NCBI GenBank assembly: GCA_017354375.1
Contig: JAFMRC010000018.1
Location: 1 to 33,001, forward strand
Length of the DNA stretch: 33,001 bases
From: Nocardiopsaceae bacterium
Lineage (GTDB): Bacteria > Actinomycetota > Actinomycetes > Streptosporangiales > Streptosporangiaceae
Direction of reading: 5' to 3'
Under the pieces are notes generated by a model, which was not told the DNA's origin, made no database searches, and saw only the letters and a program-made list of their open reading frames with translations. Positions within the stretch are counted from its first letter, which is position 1. The number at the start of each line of letters is the position of its first letter. The translations under genes were made by a program, and so were the position numbers. This document shows positions 7,171 to 14,210 of this stretch, piece by piece.

Positions 7171-8985
7171 ATGTGGATTGGCGGGATCGCGGGCACCCAG
7201 CACACGCCCGCAGTGCACAAGCCGCTGTGGGGAGCCCCGCGGCCCGCGTGGACCGTGGGAGATTCCGGCGAGGCCGGGCTGCACGTGGCGTTCTCGGCCG
7301 GCTCGCGATGCCGGCTCGCGATAGCCGGGGACTGCTACGCCACCGCCGCGGACCTGGAAACCGGCCTGGACGCGGTCGACCGGCACGACTGGCGGGCGCT
7401 GACCAGCTGGCCCGGCTCCTACTGGGCAGCATGCGACGACGGGCAGGAGACCACCGTCCTCACCGACGTGGCTGGCTCCAAGCCGGTCTACTACACCCGG
7501 CACCATGGCGGGACCGCCTGGGCGACACAGGCCGGGCCGCTCGCCGACCTGACCGGTGTCGGCCCCGACTACGGGGCGCTGGCCGCGTGGATGACCTGCC
7601 CCGCAGTGCCCGAGGCATACCCGGGCGGGACCACGTATACGGGCGTCCGCCGGCTTCCCGGCGGGCACGCCCTCCGCATCGGCAGGGACGGTGTTCCCCG
7701 CGTCACCCGCTACGAGCCGGAGGACGAGCACCAGCCGTTCGACGACGCTGCCGTGGCGCTCCGCGAGGCACTGATGACCGCCGTCAGCATGCGTGCTTCC
7801 CGGGCAGGGCGGCTGAGCAGCGACTTCTCGGGAGGCCTGGACTCCACGACCCTCGCGATCCTCGCGGTCAGGGCCGGATTCCCGGTCCTCGCGCTCACCC
7901 ACTGCGATCCGGCCATCGTGAACGACGACCTTGAGTACGCCAAGCGCCTGGCGGCTGGCGAGGACGAGAACCTCCTCACCCACGTTGCCGCTGGCAGCGG
8001 CCGCTTGTTCTTCGATGACCTGGACTCAGCCCCGCGAACGGACCAGCCCCTCGCCGACACCGCCCGGTGGGCGGTGCACGCCGGCTTCCGCCAGCCCGTC
8101 ACCGAGCACGGCTCCGATATCCACATGACCGGAAGCGGCGGCGACACCCATCTGGCCGCCGGCCCGCAGGCCCTCGCCTGCCTCGCCGCTGCCCTGCCGG
8201 GCAAGTCGGCGGAGTTCATGCGTCACTGCTCGGCCCGGGCCCGGCTCCGGCAGCTCCCTGTCCACTCCGTGGTCAGGTCGGCGCTGGCGCTGTCCCGGAC
8301 CTCCTACGAGCAGGCTCTCGGCCGGGTCGCCGACGCGATCCGGAATCCGGCGGCCCAGCCGGCCGGGCGCGCGGCGATGAACTGGGCTGGGCACGGAAGG
8401 ATGGCCGTATGGCTGACCGTCGATGCCCGCAGGCAGCTCGCCGGGACGATCACCGCGGCAAGCGTCCCGGACGGCGATCCTGCGCAACCCGCCCTGCGGG
8501 CTGCCTGGAATGAGCTCCGCGAGTTCGGCACCTACCAGGCCGAGCTGGACCTGGTGGCACGAGGCGGCGGCGTGCCTGCCCACGCCGTGCTGCTCGACAA
8601 CAACGTGGTCCGCGCCGCCATGTCCATCCCGGTCGTGCAACGGCTGTCCAACGACGTGCAGAAGCCGCTCCTGAACGCGGCCTTCAGCGGCACGCTGCCC
8701 GCGCTCCTGCTCCGCCGCCCGACAAAGGGCGGCTACGACGGCAGCGGCTACGCCGGGATAGCGGCGAACGCGGAGCGGCTCACGGAGATGGCCCGCCAGT
8801 CTCCGCTGGCCGGCGCCGGGCTCATCGACCCCGGCCCGGTCCGGGAAGAGATCGCCCGGATGGCCGCCGGGGCACCTGGCCGCATGGCCATGCTCGAAGC
8901 CTTCGTCGCCGCTGACCGGTGGGCTGCCGCCCAGGACAGCCGTCACCGGGTCCGCTGGACCGAAGGAGCCCCGGATCGTGCCTGA
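7171..8985 (+). CDS. Lasso peptide cyclase (asparagine synthetase-like, C protein)
   Basis: This 604-residue protein is an asparagine-synthetase homologue that adenylates the ring-forming acidic side chain and closes the isopeptide bond with Gly1. Residues about 1-190 are a degenerate N-terminal glutaminase-like domain (no Cys2; GSYWAACDD, TDVAGSKPVYY, VRRLPGGHAL). Residues about 195-604 form the ATP-pyrophosphatase domain, with the PP-loop DFSGGLDSTTLA near 218-226 and a second conserved GSGGDTH near 320. The start is ATG 7171, about 10 nt after GGGAGG; an overlapping ATG at 7164 is in another frame. The stop overlaps the GTG of the RRE gene by 8 nt. Length and position fit the lasso C protein. 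Confidence 0.93.
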   Translation: MWIGGIAGTQHTPAVHKPLWGAPRPAWTVGDSGEAGLHVAFSAGSRCRLAIAGDCYATAADLETGLDAVDRHDWRALTSWPGSYWAACDDGQETTVLTDVAGSKPVYYTRHHGGTAWATQAGPLADLTGVGPDYGALAAWMTCPAVPEAYPGGTTYTGVRRLPGGHALRIGRDGVPRVTRYEPEDEHQPFDDAAVALREALMTAVSMRASRAGRLSSDFSGGLDSTTLAILAVRAGFPVLALTHCDPAIVNDDLEYAKRLAAGEDENLLTHVAAGSGRLFFDDLDSAPRTDQPLADTARWAVHAGFRQPVTEHGSDIHMTGSGGDTHLAAGPQALACLAAALPGKSAEFMRHCSARARLRQLPVHSVVRSALALSRTSYEQALGRVADAIRNPAAQPAGRAAMNWAGHGRMAVWLTVDARRQLAGTITAASVPDGDPAQPALRAAWNELREFGTYQAELDLVARGGGVPAHAVLLDNNVVRAAMSIPVVQRLSNDVQKPLLNAAFSGTLPALLLRRPTKGGYDGSGYAGIAANAERLTEMARQSPLAGAGLIDPGPVREEIARMAAGAPGRMAMLEAFVAADRWAAAQDSRHRVRWTEGAPDRA

Positions 8986-9298
8986 CATCGAGAACGACGA
9001 CGAGCGCCTCCTGCCGAGTCGGCACGTACGGGCCATCATCACCTCGCAGGGCGGCGCGATCCTCGACCTGCGGCCCCGCCGGGGCCGCTGGTACACGCTT
9101 ACCTCCACGGCCTGCTTCTGGTGGCAGTGCATCCAGGACGGCCGCACCACAGGCGAGGCCAGCCGGGCGGTAGCCGGCAAGTACGAGATACCGGCACAGC
9201 AGGCCGCTGCCGACCTTGCCCCCTTCCAGGCGGAGATGCTCCGCAAGCGGCTGCTCATGCCGGCCAGCCGCCGCAGGACAGCGAGGCAGCGGCATTGA
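8978..9298 (+). CDS. Lasso RRE protein (B1, PqqD-like leader-binding)
   Basis: This 106-residue protein has the size and pattern of the RiPP recognition element that binds the precursor leader (the YxxPxL part) and presents it to the peptidase and cyclase. The beta strands VRAIITSQGGAILDLRPRRGRWYTL are followed by the helical part STACFWWQCIQDGRT...AADLAPFQAEMLRKRLL typical of PqqD-like folds. The GTG start at 8978 overlaps the cyclase stop and has GAAGGAG upstream. The peptidase gene follows with a TTGA overlap. The B1 and B2 functions are therefore on separate genes, as is usual in actinobacteria. Confidence 0.88.
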   Translation: MPDIENDDERLLPSRHVRAIITSQGGAILDLRPRRGRWYTLTSTACFWWQCIQDGRTTGEASRAVAGKYEIPAQQAAADLAPFQAEMLRKRLLMPASRRRTARQRH

Positions 9299-9714
9299 GC
9301 ATCGACATGACTGGCTCGGCAGGCCAGCCCGGAACTTCAAGGCCCCCGGTGGCAGCCGAGTTCGCCGCGCTGGTACTGGCACTGCTGATGCTCCGGTGCC
9401 TTCCGCTCCGCGTCACCATCACGATCGCCGGCGTCATCGGCCGTCTCGGAACCCGCCCCGCGGCCGCGGCCGAGGCACTCGACGCGGTCTCCGCCGTCAA
9501 GCAGGCCGCCGCCTGGTGGCCGGGCCGCGCCGCGTGCCTGGAAACCCCGCTGGCCGCGTATATCGCCCTCGCGCTGCGCCGCCGCCGGGCAGACTGGTGC
9601 ATCGGATGCCGCCTTAGCCCGGTCGAGCCCCACGCCTGGATCGAAACGGCCGCCGGGCCGGCCGGCGAGCCAGACCAGGCTGGCAGGCGGCTGCACGCTG
9701 CCGTCCGCACCTGA
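9295..9714 (+). CDS. Lasso leader peptidase (B2, transglutaminase-like cysteine protease)
   Basis: This 139-residue protein cuts the leader after the Thr at -2 has been recognised. The catalytic region is visible: AACLETPLAAYIALALRRR carries the nucleophilic Cys and PHAWIE the His, matching the C...HAW pattern of lasso B2 proteins. Residues 15-45 are hydrophobic (ALVLALLMLRCLPL), as in many B2 proteins. I chose the TTG at 9295 because it overlaps the RRE stop (TTGA), implying coupling; an ATG at 9307 (135 residues) is possible but has no clear ribosome-binding site. The substrate is the 45-residue precursor at 6948. Confidence 0.87.
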   Translation: MSIDMTGSAGQPGTSRPPVAAEFAALVLALLMLRCLPLRVTITIAGVIGRLGTRPAAAAEALDAVSAVKQAAAWWPGRAACLETPLAAYIALALRRRRADWCIGCRLSPVEPHAWIETAAGPAGEPDQAGRRLHAAVRT

Positions 9715-9742
9715 CCCGGAACGCAGACACCCGAGGAGAGCC

Positions 9743-10834
9743 GTGCCCGACGCCACCGTCACTGCTGGAGAGGACCATGTTGCCCGCGCCGCCCGCGCCG
9801 TGCCGCGCGATCACTACATCGGCCATCCCCGCCTCGGGGCGGTCCCGCAGGCCACCGCCCAGGGAGCTATCGAGCGGGACCTCCGCCGCGCGAACGTCCG
9901 GCCCGGCCACAAGATCCTCGAAATCGGCACCGGCACCGGGCTCACCGGCGCCCTGCTCGCCGAGCTGACCGGCCCGTCCGGGCACGTCGTGTCCGTGGAC
10001 ATCGACCCCGGCCTGATCCGCCGGGCCCACGCGCTGCACGCCGAACGGCACGTCCGGAACATCACGCTGGTCACCGGCGACGGGAACAAGGGCGCGCCCG
10101 GCCACGGCCCCTTCGACGTGATCATCGCCTGGGCCACCCCCACCGTGATCCCCCGGGCGTGGCTGGACCAGGCCGGGCCGGGAGCGCGGATCTGCGCCCC
10201 GGTCTACTACGCCCAGACCACCAGGGCCAGCGCGCACGTGCGCGCCACCGTCACCGCCAGCGGCGGGCTTGATGCGATCACGCTCGGCCCGGCCTCCTAT
10301 GTCGACATGGGAGGAGAGGTCAACACCAACTTCACGGTCCCGATGTTCTACATCGACGCCGTCCGCAGCTCCGGCGGTCGGCCCTCGTGGATCAGCGTCG
10401 CCTGGCGGGGCCGGCACCCCGGCCACGACCCCCAGCGCGCACTGGAAATGCTCGCCGAGCCGGGCCACCGGGAGCCGCGGCCCCTCGCACCTGACACGGC
10501 CGGGCACCGCCAGGCGTGGCGGGACTTCCGCGCCTACTGCGCGGCCCTCGACCACGGCAGCAACCTCACCAGCCACGGCACCCCGGACGGCGGCAACGCC
10601 ATCGGGTTCTCCAGCGGCAATAACGCGGCCGTCCTCACCGACGTCGGCACCATCTTGGCCAGCACGGCCGCCTCGCCCGCCCTCGCCAAGCTCCGCGACC
10701 GCCTCGACGACTGGGAAAACGCCGGACGGCCCGGACTCAGCACACTCAACGCCACGGCACAGGACAAAGACGGCGACCTAGTCATCCGCCTAGCCCTGCC
10801 ACGGACCGAACACCGCAAGATCAGGCCCACCTGA
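9743..10834 (+). CDS. PIMT-like O-methyltransferase of the lasso operon, probable aspartimide-forming enzyme
   Basis: This 363-residue, SAM-dependent methyltransferase is related to protein L-isoaspartyl methyltransferase. Motif I is ILEIGTGTG (58-66), followed by VVSVDIDP (about 82-89) and VIIAWATPTVI. About 150 C-terminal residues extend beyond a normal PIMT of about 210. In aspartimidylated lasso pathways, such extended PIMT homologues methylate a ring Asp and the ester collapses to an aspartimide. The start is GTG 9743 with GAGGAG upstream, 28 nt after the peptidase, at the end of the precursor-cyclase-B1-B2 operon. The Asp6-Thr7 pair in the core supports this role. The canonical PIMT SQPxxVA loop is replaced by AVPQATAQ. 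Aspartimide formation is inferred. Confidence 0.88.
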   Translation: MPDATVTAGEDHVARAARAVPRDHYIGHPRLGAVPQATAQGAIERDLRRANVRPGHKILEIGTGTGLTGALLAELTGPSGHVVSVDIDPGLIRRAHALHAERHVRNITLVTGDGNKGAPGHGPFDVIIAWATPTVIPRAWLDQAGPGARICAPVYYAQTTRASAHVRATVTASGGLDAITLGPASYVDMGGEVNTNFTVPMFYIDAVRSSGGRPSWISVAWRGRHPGHDPQRALEMLAEPGHREPRPLAPDTAGHRQAWRDFRAYCAALDHGSNLTSHGTPDGGNAIGFSSGNNAAVLTDVGTILASTAASPALAKLRDRLDDWENAGRPGLSTLNATAQDKDGDLVIRLALPRTEHRKIRPT

Positions 10835-10900
10835 GCAATTCACGACCGGCGTGCCTCATGTGCCTTCATGCCGTGAACTGCCTCAGCCTGCGATGATGAC

Positions 10901-10929
10901 TTTACACACTAGATAATCGCCGGGATATT
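10901..10929 (+). promoter_or_regulatory. Predicted sigma70-type promoter downstream of the lasso operon
   Basis: TTTACA (10901-10906) and GATATT (10924-10929) are separated by exactly 17 bp in a locally AT-rich patch. Transcription would start near 10936, shortly before the ATG at 10949. It would drive the broken gene and the second methyltransferase separately from the lasso operon. Confidence 0.45.
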
Positions 10930-10948
10930 CGCGCTACTGTCGGCCGCG

Positions 10949-11327
10949 ATGAGAGTCGGCATCCAGGTCCAGGGCCAAGCCGAAGCGGTCAGCGAACTGT
11001 GCGCGACCTTCGACCGCTACCGCCAGGGCAGCATCGGATGCTCATGGTGGCCCGGGATGATCTCCCTCCGCGACTACGTGCACGGAACGGCGGGCCGAGG
11101 TCGCCAGGCGCGGCCTTCATGGTGCTACGGCACTCCCGGCCAGGTGCGTGCACAGCAGCTCGCGGCAGGCACGGCATGGAATGGAAGATCACCTCGCCCG
11201 GAGAGGCATGCCGACGGCGGCCGGGCTGCTCGAAGGAACGTCCGGAATCCAGCTCACCCGAAACGAACCCCCCGAAGCCAGCAGCGATCGGTCCCCGTGG
11301 GACGCCTGCCTGCTGCTAACCGTGTAG
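10949..11327 (+). pseudogene. Probable frameshifted small gene between the two methyltransferases
   Basis: No single frame looks convincing across this stretch, but pieces in different frames do. First is an N-terminal segment from ATG 10949 (MRVGIQVQGQAEAVSELCATF). Next is a middle segment in the +2 frame (FMVLRHSRPGACTAARGRHG, then MEWKITSPGEA). Last is a C-terminal segment in the third frame (LLEGTSGIQLTRNEPPEA, then SDRSPWDACLLLTV) ending at TAG 11325. Joined, they read as a plausible protein of about 120 residues. I therefore call it a decayed gene with at least two frameshifts; its family is unknown. A shorter intact reading from ATG 11181 (48 residues) is possible. A promoter-like element lies just upstream. 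Confidence 0.35.
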
Positions 11328-11351
11328 ATCCAGACCAGGTGAAGGAAGACG

Positions 11352-12566
11352 ATGAACGCGACGGCACCAGCTGCCAGTCCAGAGCGACTGAACGAGATCA
11401 TGATCGACGCCATCAAGGGCGGACGGCCGGTCGGCACCAGTGATCGCCGTATCCTTGGCGCGATCTGGACCGTACCACGTCACCTGTTCGTCCCGGGTGC
11501 CGCCCTCGAAGACGCGTACGATCCGGACCTCACCGTGATCACCAGGCGTGATGCCGGAGGTGCCGCGCTGTCGTGCGCCTCGGTCCCCTACCTCGTTGCG
11601 GCCATGCTCGGCCAGCTTGATATCCGGGACGGTCACCGTGTCTTCGAGGGAGGGGCCGGGACGGGGTGGAACGCGGGGCTGCTCGCCACACTGGCCGGAC
11701 CAGATGGACATGTCTCCACCATCGACATTGACCCGGGCATCTCCGCAGAGGCCAGGGACAATCTTGAGCGGGCCGGATTCGGGGACGTGCATGTCGCCAC
11801 CGGGGACGCCAGCCTCGGCGTGCCGGAGCACGCCCCGTACGACCGGGCCATCATCACGATCGGCAGCCTCGACATCCCGCCCGCGTGGATAACCCAGCTC
11901 AAGCCGGGAGGGCGGCTCGTCGTCCCGCTTCGCTGGCGCGGCCAGACCCAGTCCGTCGTGTTCATCCTTGATGACGACGGCATCCTGTACTCCGACGGCT
12001 CATTCCTGTGCGGCTTTGTCCCCATGATCGGGCAGAAATGGGAGCGCTCTGCGTCGATCGACTCCCACGACCTGGTCCGCCTGTACTGGGACGCCGACCA
12101 GGAAATCCTGCCTGACCAGCTGGCCGGCGTCCTCGACGGCCCGGCCACCCGAATCGACTCCGGCGTCACGGTCGGTCCGGAAGAATCCCTGGATCCGATC
12201 TGGGTCCGCGCCACCTCAACAGACCCGGCGGTCTGCCGTATCGCAGCCGAGCCCGCCGCCGTCACGAGCGGATTGTGCACGCCGGTCATCAGGGCACGCA
12301 CCCTCGCACTGGCCGAAGGCGACTCGATCGCCTACCTCACCGCCCAGCGCCTCGGGGAACCAGGGCGTGGCGCCCGACTCGGCGCCACCGGGCACGGATC
12401 CGACGGTGCCGGCCTCGCGGAACGCCTTTGCCGCCACATCAGCACCTGGGGCACCGACCGCACTGCCAGGCCGTCCATCACCGTCTACCCGACGGGCTCC
12501 GCGCCCCGCACTCCGGGAGTTCAGGTGATCGAGCGAGAACACTGTGAGCTGACGGTTCGGCAGTGA
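11352..12566 (+). CDS. Second PIMT-like methyltransferase (FxLD-system-like)
   Basis: This 404-residue protein is a PIMT homologue distinct from the one at 9743. The N-terminal half keeps the PIMT order: VPRHLFVPG (41-49), TRRDAGGAALSCASVP (64-79, substrate loop), VFEGGAGTGWNAGL (97-110, SAM motif I), VSTIDIDP and LKPGGRLVVPL. About 180 further residues follow. The organisation resembles the extended methyltransferases annotated with 'FxLD' RiPP systems, which are thought to act on Asp in ribosomal peptides. Motif I has Gly where Ile/Val is usual (FEGGAG rather than LEIGAG), which could affect SAM binding. The start is ATG 11352 with AAGGAAG close upstream. Its substrate could be the lasso core, the lost neighbouring gene product or damaged protein; this is unresolved. 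Confidence 0.85.
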   Translation: MNATAPAASPERLNEIMIDAIKGGRPVGTSDRRILGAIWTVPRHLFVPGAALEDAYDPDLTVITRRDAGGAALSCASVPYLVAAMLGQLDIRDGHRVFEGGAGTGWNAGLLATLAGPDGHVSTIDIDPGISAEARDNLERAGFGDVHVATGDASLGVPEHAPYDRAIITIGSLDIPPAWITQLKPGGRLVVPLRWRGQTQSVVFILDDDGILYSDGSFLCGFVPMIGQKWERSASIDSHDLVRLYWDADQEILPDQLAGVLDGPATRIDSGVTVGPEESLDPIWVRATSTDPAVCRIAAEPAAVTSGLCTPVIRARTLALAEGDSIAYLTAQRLGEPGRGARLGATGHGSDGAGLAERLCRHISTWGTDRTARPSITVYPTGSAPRTPGVQVIEREHCELTVRQ

Positions 12567-12670
12567 CAATGCGGTTAAGGGGCTGTTCTAGCCGGTACCT
12601 TCCCCCGGTGCCCATGGTGCCTAAAGAGGTACCTACACACCGCGGTTCGTGGCATCCTGGTGAGCATGCT

Positions 12671-12688
12671 CCAGGAGAGAACTCCTGG
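12671..12688 (+). terminator. Hairpin downstream of the second methyltransferase
   Basis: CCAGGAG and CTCCTGG form a perfect 7-bp stem with an AGAA tetraloop, 105 nt after the methyltransferase stop. No T-run follows, so termination would be weak or Rho-assisted. The hairpin also lies within 60 bp of the attR-like repeat and could be a recombinase arm element. Confidence 0.3.
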
Positions 12689-12740
12689 TCAGGGAACCTG
12701 GGTAGCTATTCACGACCTTCGATATAGGCGCGAGCCGCTA

Positions 12741-12785
12741 CCTTGTAAGCGGCAGGCCAGCGGTTCGAATCCGCTCACAGGCTCC
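12741..12785. repeat. attR-like partial copy of tRNA-Thr
   Basis: This copy contains the anticodon loop, 3' anticodon strand, variable loop, T arm and 3' acceptor strand of tRNA-Thr(TGT), 44/45 identical to 4918-4962. It lacks any D arm or 5' acceptor, so it cannot be a tRNA. The mismatch (A12779) would break the acceptor stem, consistent with loss of selection. Confidence 0.75.
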
Positions 12786-12828
12786 ACCTCGACTGTTGCG
12801 CGTCAGCCCTCCCGCCCGGCCAGGTAGG

Positions 12829-13892
12829 TTACGTTCTTTGATACGTGGTCATCCGGCCTCGTCCCCCATGCTGGCGGACGAGCCCCTGCTCCCGGAGGGC
12901 ACGGAGACCCCGGCGGACGGTATCGGCCGACATCCGGGTCTGGGCCGCGAGCTTCGAGGCCGTCGCGGCGCTCCCGCCAGAAGGTCGTAGATCTTCTGGT
13001 CGCGGCCCGACAGGCCTGGTATCGCGGTTGCGGACGACGTCGATTGCGGCGAGGGAATCTGGGACTGCTGCCCGAGCATGACCGTGAAGCGGATACCGGA
13101 GTCGAAGTACCGTGCAGGTGGAAGCCTCGCTTCCCGAAGAGCCTCTGTCACCAAGGGGATGCCGCTGGCAAGGGCCTCGACGGCTCGTGCGCCCGTGTCC
13201 GTGGAGTAGACGTGCTGGCAGATTTCTACCAGTTGGCGGTTACGGGCCGAGGTGACTGGATCGCGTCCCAGCCGCTCGACGTTGATCCCGTACAGGCCGC
13301 CGGGGTTGGCGATGACTAGCCGGTCGCGCCGGAGCCTGACCTCGATGGCGAGCCCGGCCGACCAGGCATCGAGATCGCGGTGAATGAGCGCATTCGCGAT
13401 CAGCTCCCGGAAAGCGACAAGAAGGTAGGCGTAACGGTCATGCACGCTGCCGTCTTCCTCGGTGACGATGAAGGTGTCGAAGGTGCGGCGCGCCCACTCC
13501 ATCGCCTGATCGAGCATGCGGGGAATGGGGCCAGTGATCTTGGCCTGGTTGCGGGCACGGGCCCCGGCCGGCGCCCCCTGGAGCGGCTCGGCGGCGGCCT
13601 GGATGACGAATCGGGGGAAGAACTGCTGAGGATACAGGCCCAGCGCCAGGATCCCAGCGACCCTGGGCACGTCTTCCGCCGTGATGACGCACGCGCGCCG
13701 GAGAAGCTCCTTCCGGTCGGTGAACCTGCCCAGTCCCTCGGGCTCTCCGTGCCGCACGCTCTGCATGTAGGCGTCTACCAATTCCGGGTCAAGGTCGGAG
13801 AAGACCGCACGAGCGAAGAGAGATCTTGAGTCACAGGCTCGCCCTACGGCAAATGTGCAGCAAATGTGCAACCGTGCGCACATATGCTGCAC
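12829..13892 (-). pseudogene. Decayed AlbA/RecG-type ATP-binding transcriptional regulator
   Basis: The central part (RELIANALIHRDLDAWSAGL, LVIANPGGLYG, SARNRQLVEICQHV, RYFDSGIRFTVML) is the HATPase-like C-terminal region of the AlbA_2/'divergent AAA-4' regulator family. The N-terminal AlbA/Schlafen-like domain of roughly 200 residues is missing. The C-terminus is frameshifted near 12985-12990: one frame stops making sense after KIYDLLAG, while another continues SAATASKLAAQTRMSADTVR and RGLRALREQGLV, a winged HTH that ends at TAA 12829-12831. The gene is thus both 5'-truncated and frameshifted. It lies 43 bp outside the attR-like repeat and meets the next fragment at a large inverted repeat. 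Confidence 0.7.
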
Positions 13893-14185
13893 ATTTCATG
13901 GTGACGGGCAACGAAGTTGAGCCGGGTCCGTGCCGCGTCATCCCATGCCTGCTGCCTGGTCCTGGTCTTCAGGGCGCCGGTGAACACGATGACCCGCCCG
14001 TACAGGGGATGATCCTGGTCCGCGTCCGGGTTGGTGTCCGGGATGACCGGGTGGTCCCGTGTGTTCTCGTGCCTGCGTTTGGCGCTGGGGACGTAACGGC
14101 AGGGCTCCAGGTGCACCTTGCTCGCGAGAGGATGCCCGCCCATCGCTGCAACCAATCTATAGATTGGCAACTTATAGATTGCCAA
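13844..14185 (-). pseudogene. Fragment of a BRCT-domain protein
   Basis: The recognisable segment is DHPLYGRVIVFTGALKTRTR followed by QQAWDDAA, the start of a BRCT domain (GxxVVFTGxL...Rxxa). It is preceded by CRYVPSAKRRHENTRDHPVI, which resembles the linker of actinobacterial DnaQ-like exonuclease-BRCT proteins. The rest of the BRCT fold is absent: after DDAARTR the sequence runs into the inverted repeat at 13851-13896 and overlaps the neighbouring pseudogene. No exonuclease domain is present. The apparent start lies inside the AT-rich iterons and is not credible; ATG near 14143 (MGGHPLASK) is more likely. I treat it as a truncated remnant. Confidence 0.55.
13851..13896. repeat. Perfect 12-bp inverted repeat with embedded direct repeat
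   Basis: AAATGTGCAGCA (13851-13862) and TGCTGCACATTT (13885-13896) are perfect complements. AAATGTGCA is also repeated directly at 13862-13870, and an inner ATGTGC/GCACAT pair nests within. It sits where two gene fragments meet, so it may be a rearrangement scar, a transposon-end remnant or an operator. Confidence 0.7.
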
Positions 14186-14196
14186 TTTATAAATTG
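14153..14196. promoter_or_regulatory. Three palindromic iterons at 15-bp spacing upstream of the DUF234 ATPase gene
   Basis: The sites CAATCTATAGATTG (14153-14166), CAACTTATAGATTG (14168-14181) and CAATTTATAAATTG (14183-14196) repeat exactly every 15 bp. The first and third are perfect palindromes; the middle has two non-pairing positions. The patch is strikingly AT-rich and ends 14 bp before the ATPase ATG. It is most simply a cooperative operator overlapping a promoter, with TATAGA/TATAAA as possible -10 elements. Confidence 0.65.
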
Positions 14197-14210
14197 ATAC
14201 TCTCTAGCTC

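Larger units (their letters stand above)
4963..12740. mobile_element. Putative genomic island integrated at tRNA-Thr, carrying a lasso peptide cluster
   Basis: About 7.8 kb lie between the tRNA-Thr 3' half and its 44/45 copy. The content is one biosynthetic locus: XRE-TPR regulator, small coupled protein, lasso precursor, cyclase, RRE protein, peptidase and two PIMT-like methyltransferases. The right copy is a tRNA half only, and its single mismatch falls in the former acceptor stem. The right edge abuts decayed genes. No integrase, excisionase or relaxase is present, so the island is either defective or was mobilised by functions supplied in trans. That it moved is an inference from the repeat. 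Confidence 0.6.

Noticed and set aside
11181-11327. 48-residue ORF considered as a second lasso or RiPP precursor
   Set aside because: It lacks the YxxPxL leader motif and a Gly/Ala/Ser/Cys core start after Thr(-2), and has no good ribosome-binding site. Its tail reads better as the end of a decayed gene.
4963-12740. Search for an integrase or excisionase inside the tRNA-flanked island
   Set aside because: No tyrosine or serine recombinase motif was seen in any frame, so autonomous mobility is not claimed.
12741-12785. Considered as a second complete tRNA-Thr gene
   Set aside because: Sequence upstream of the anticodon loop does not form a D arm or a matching 5' acceptor strand.
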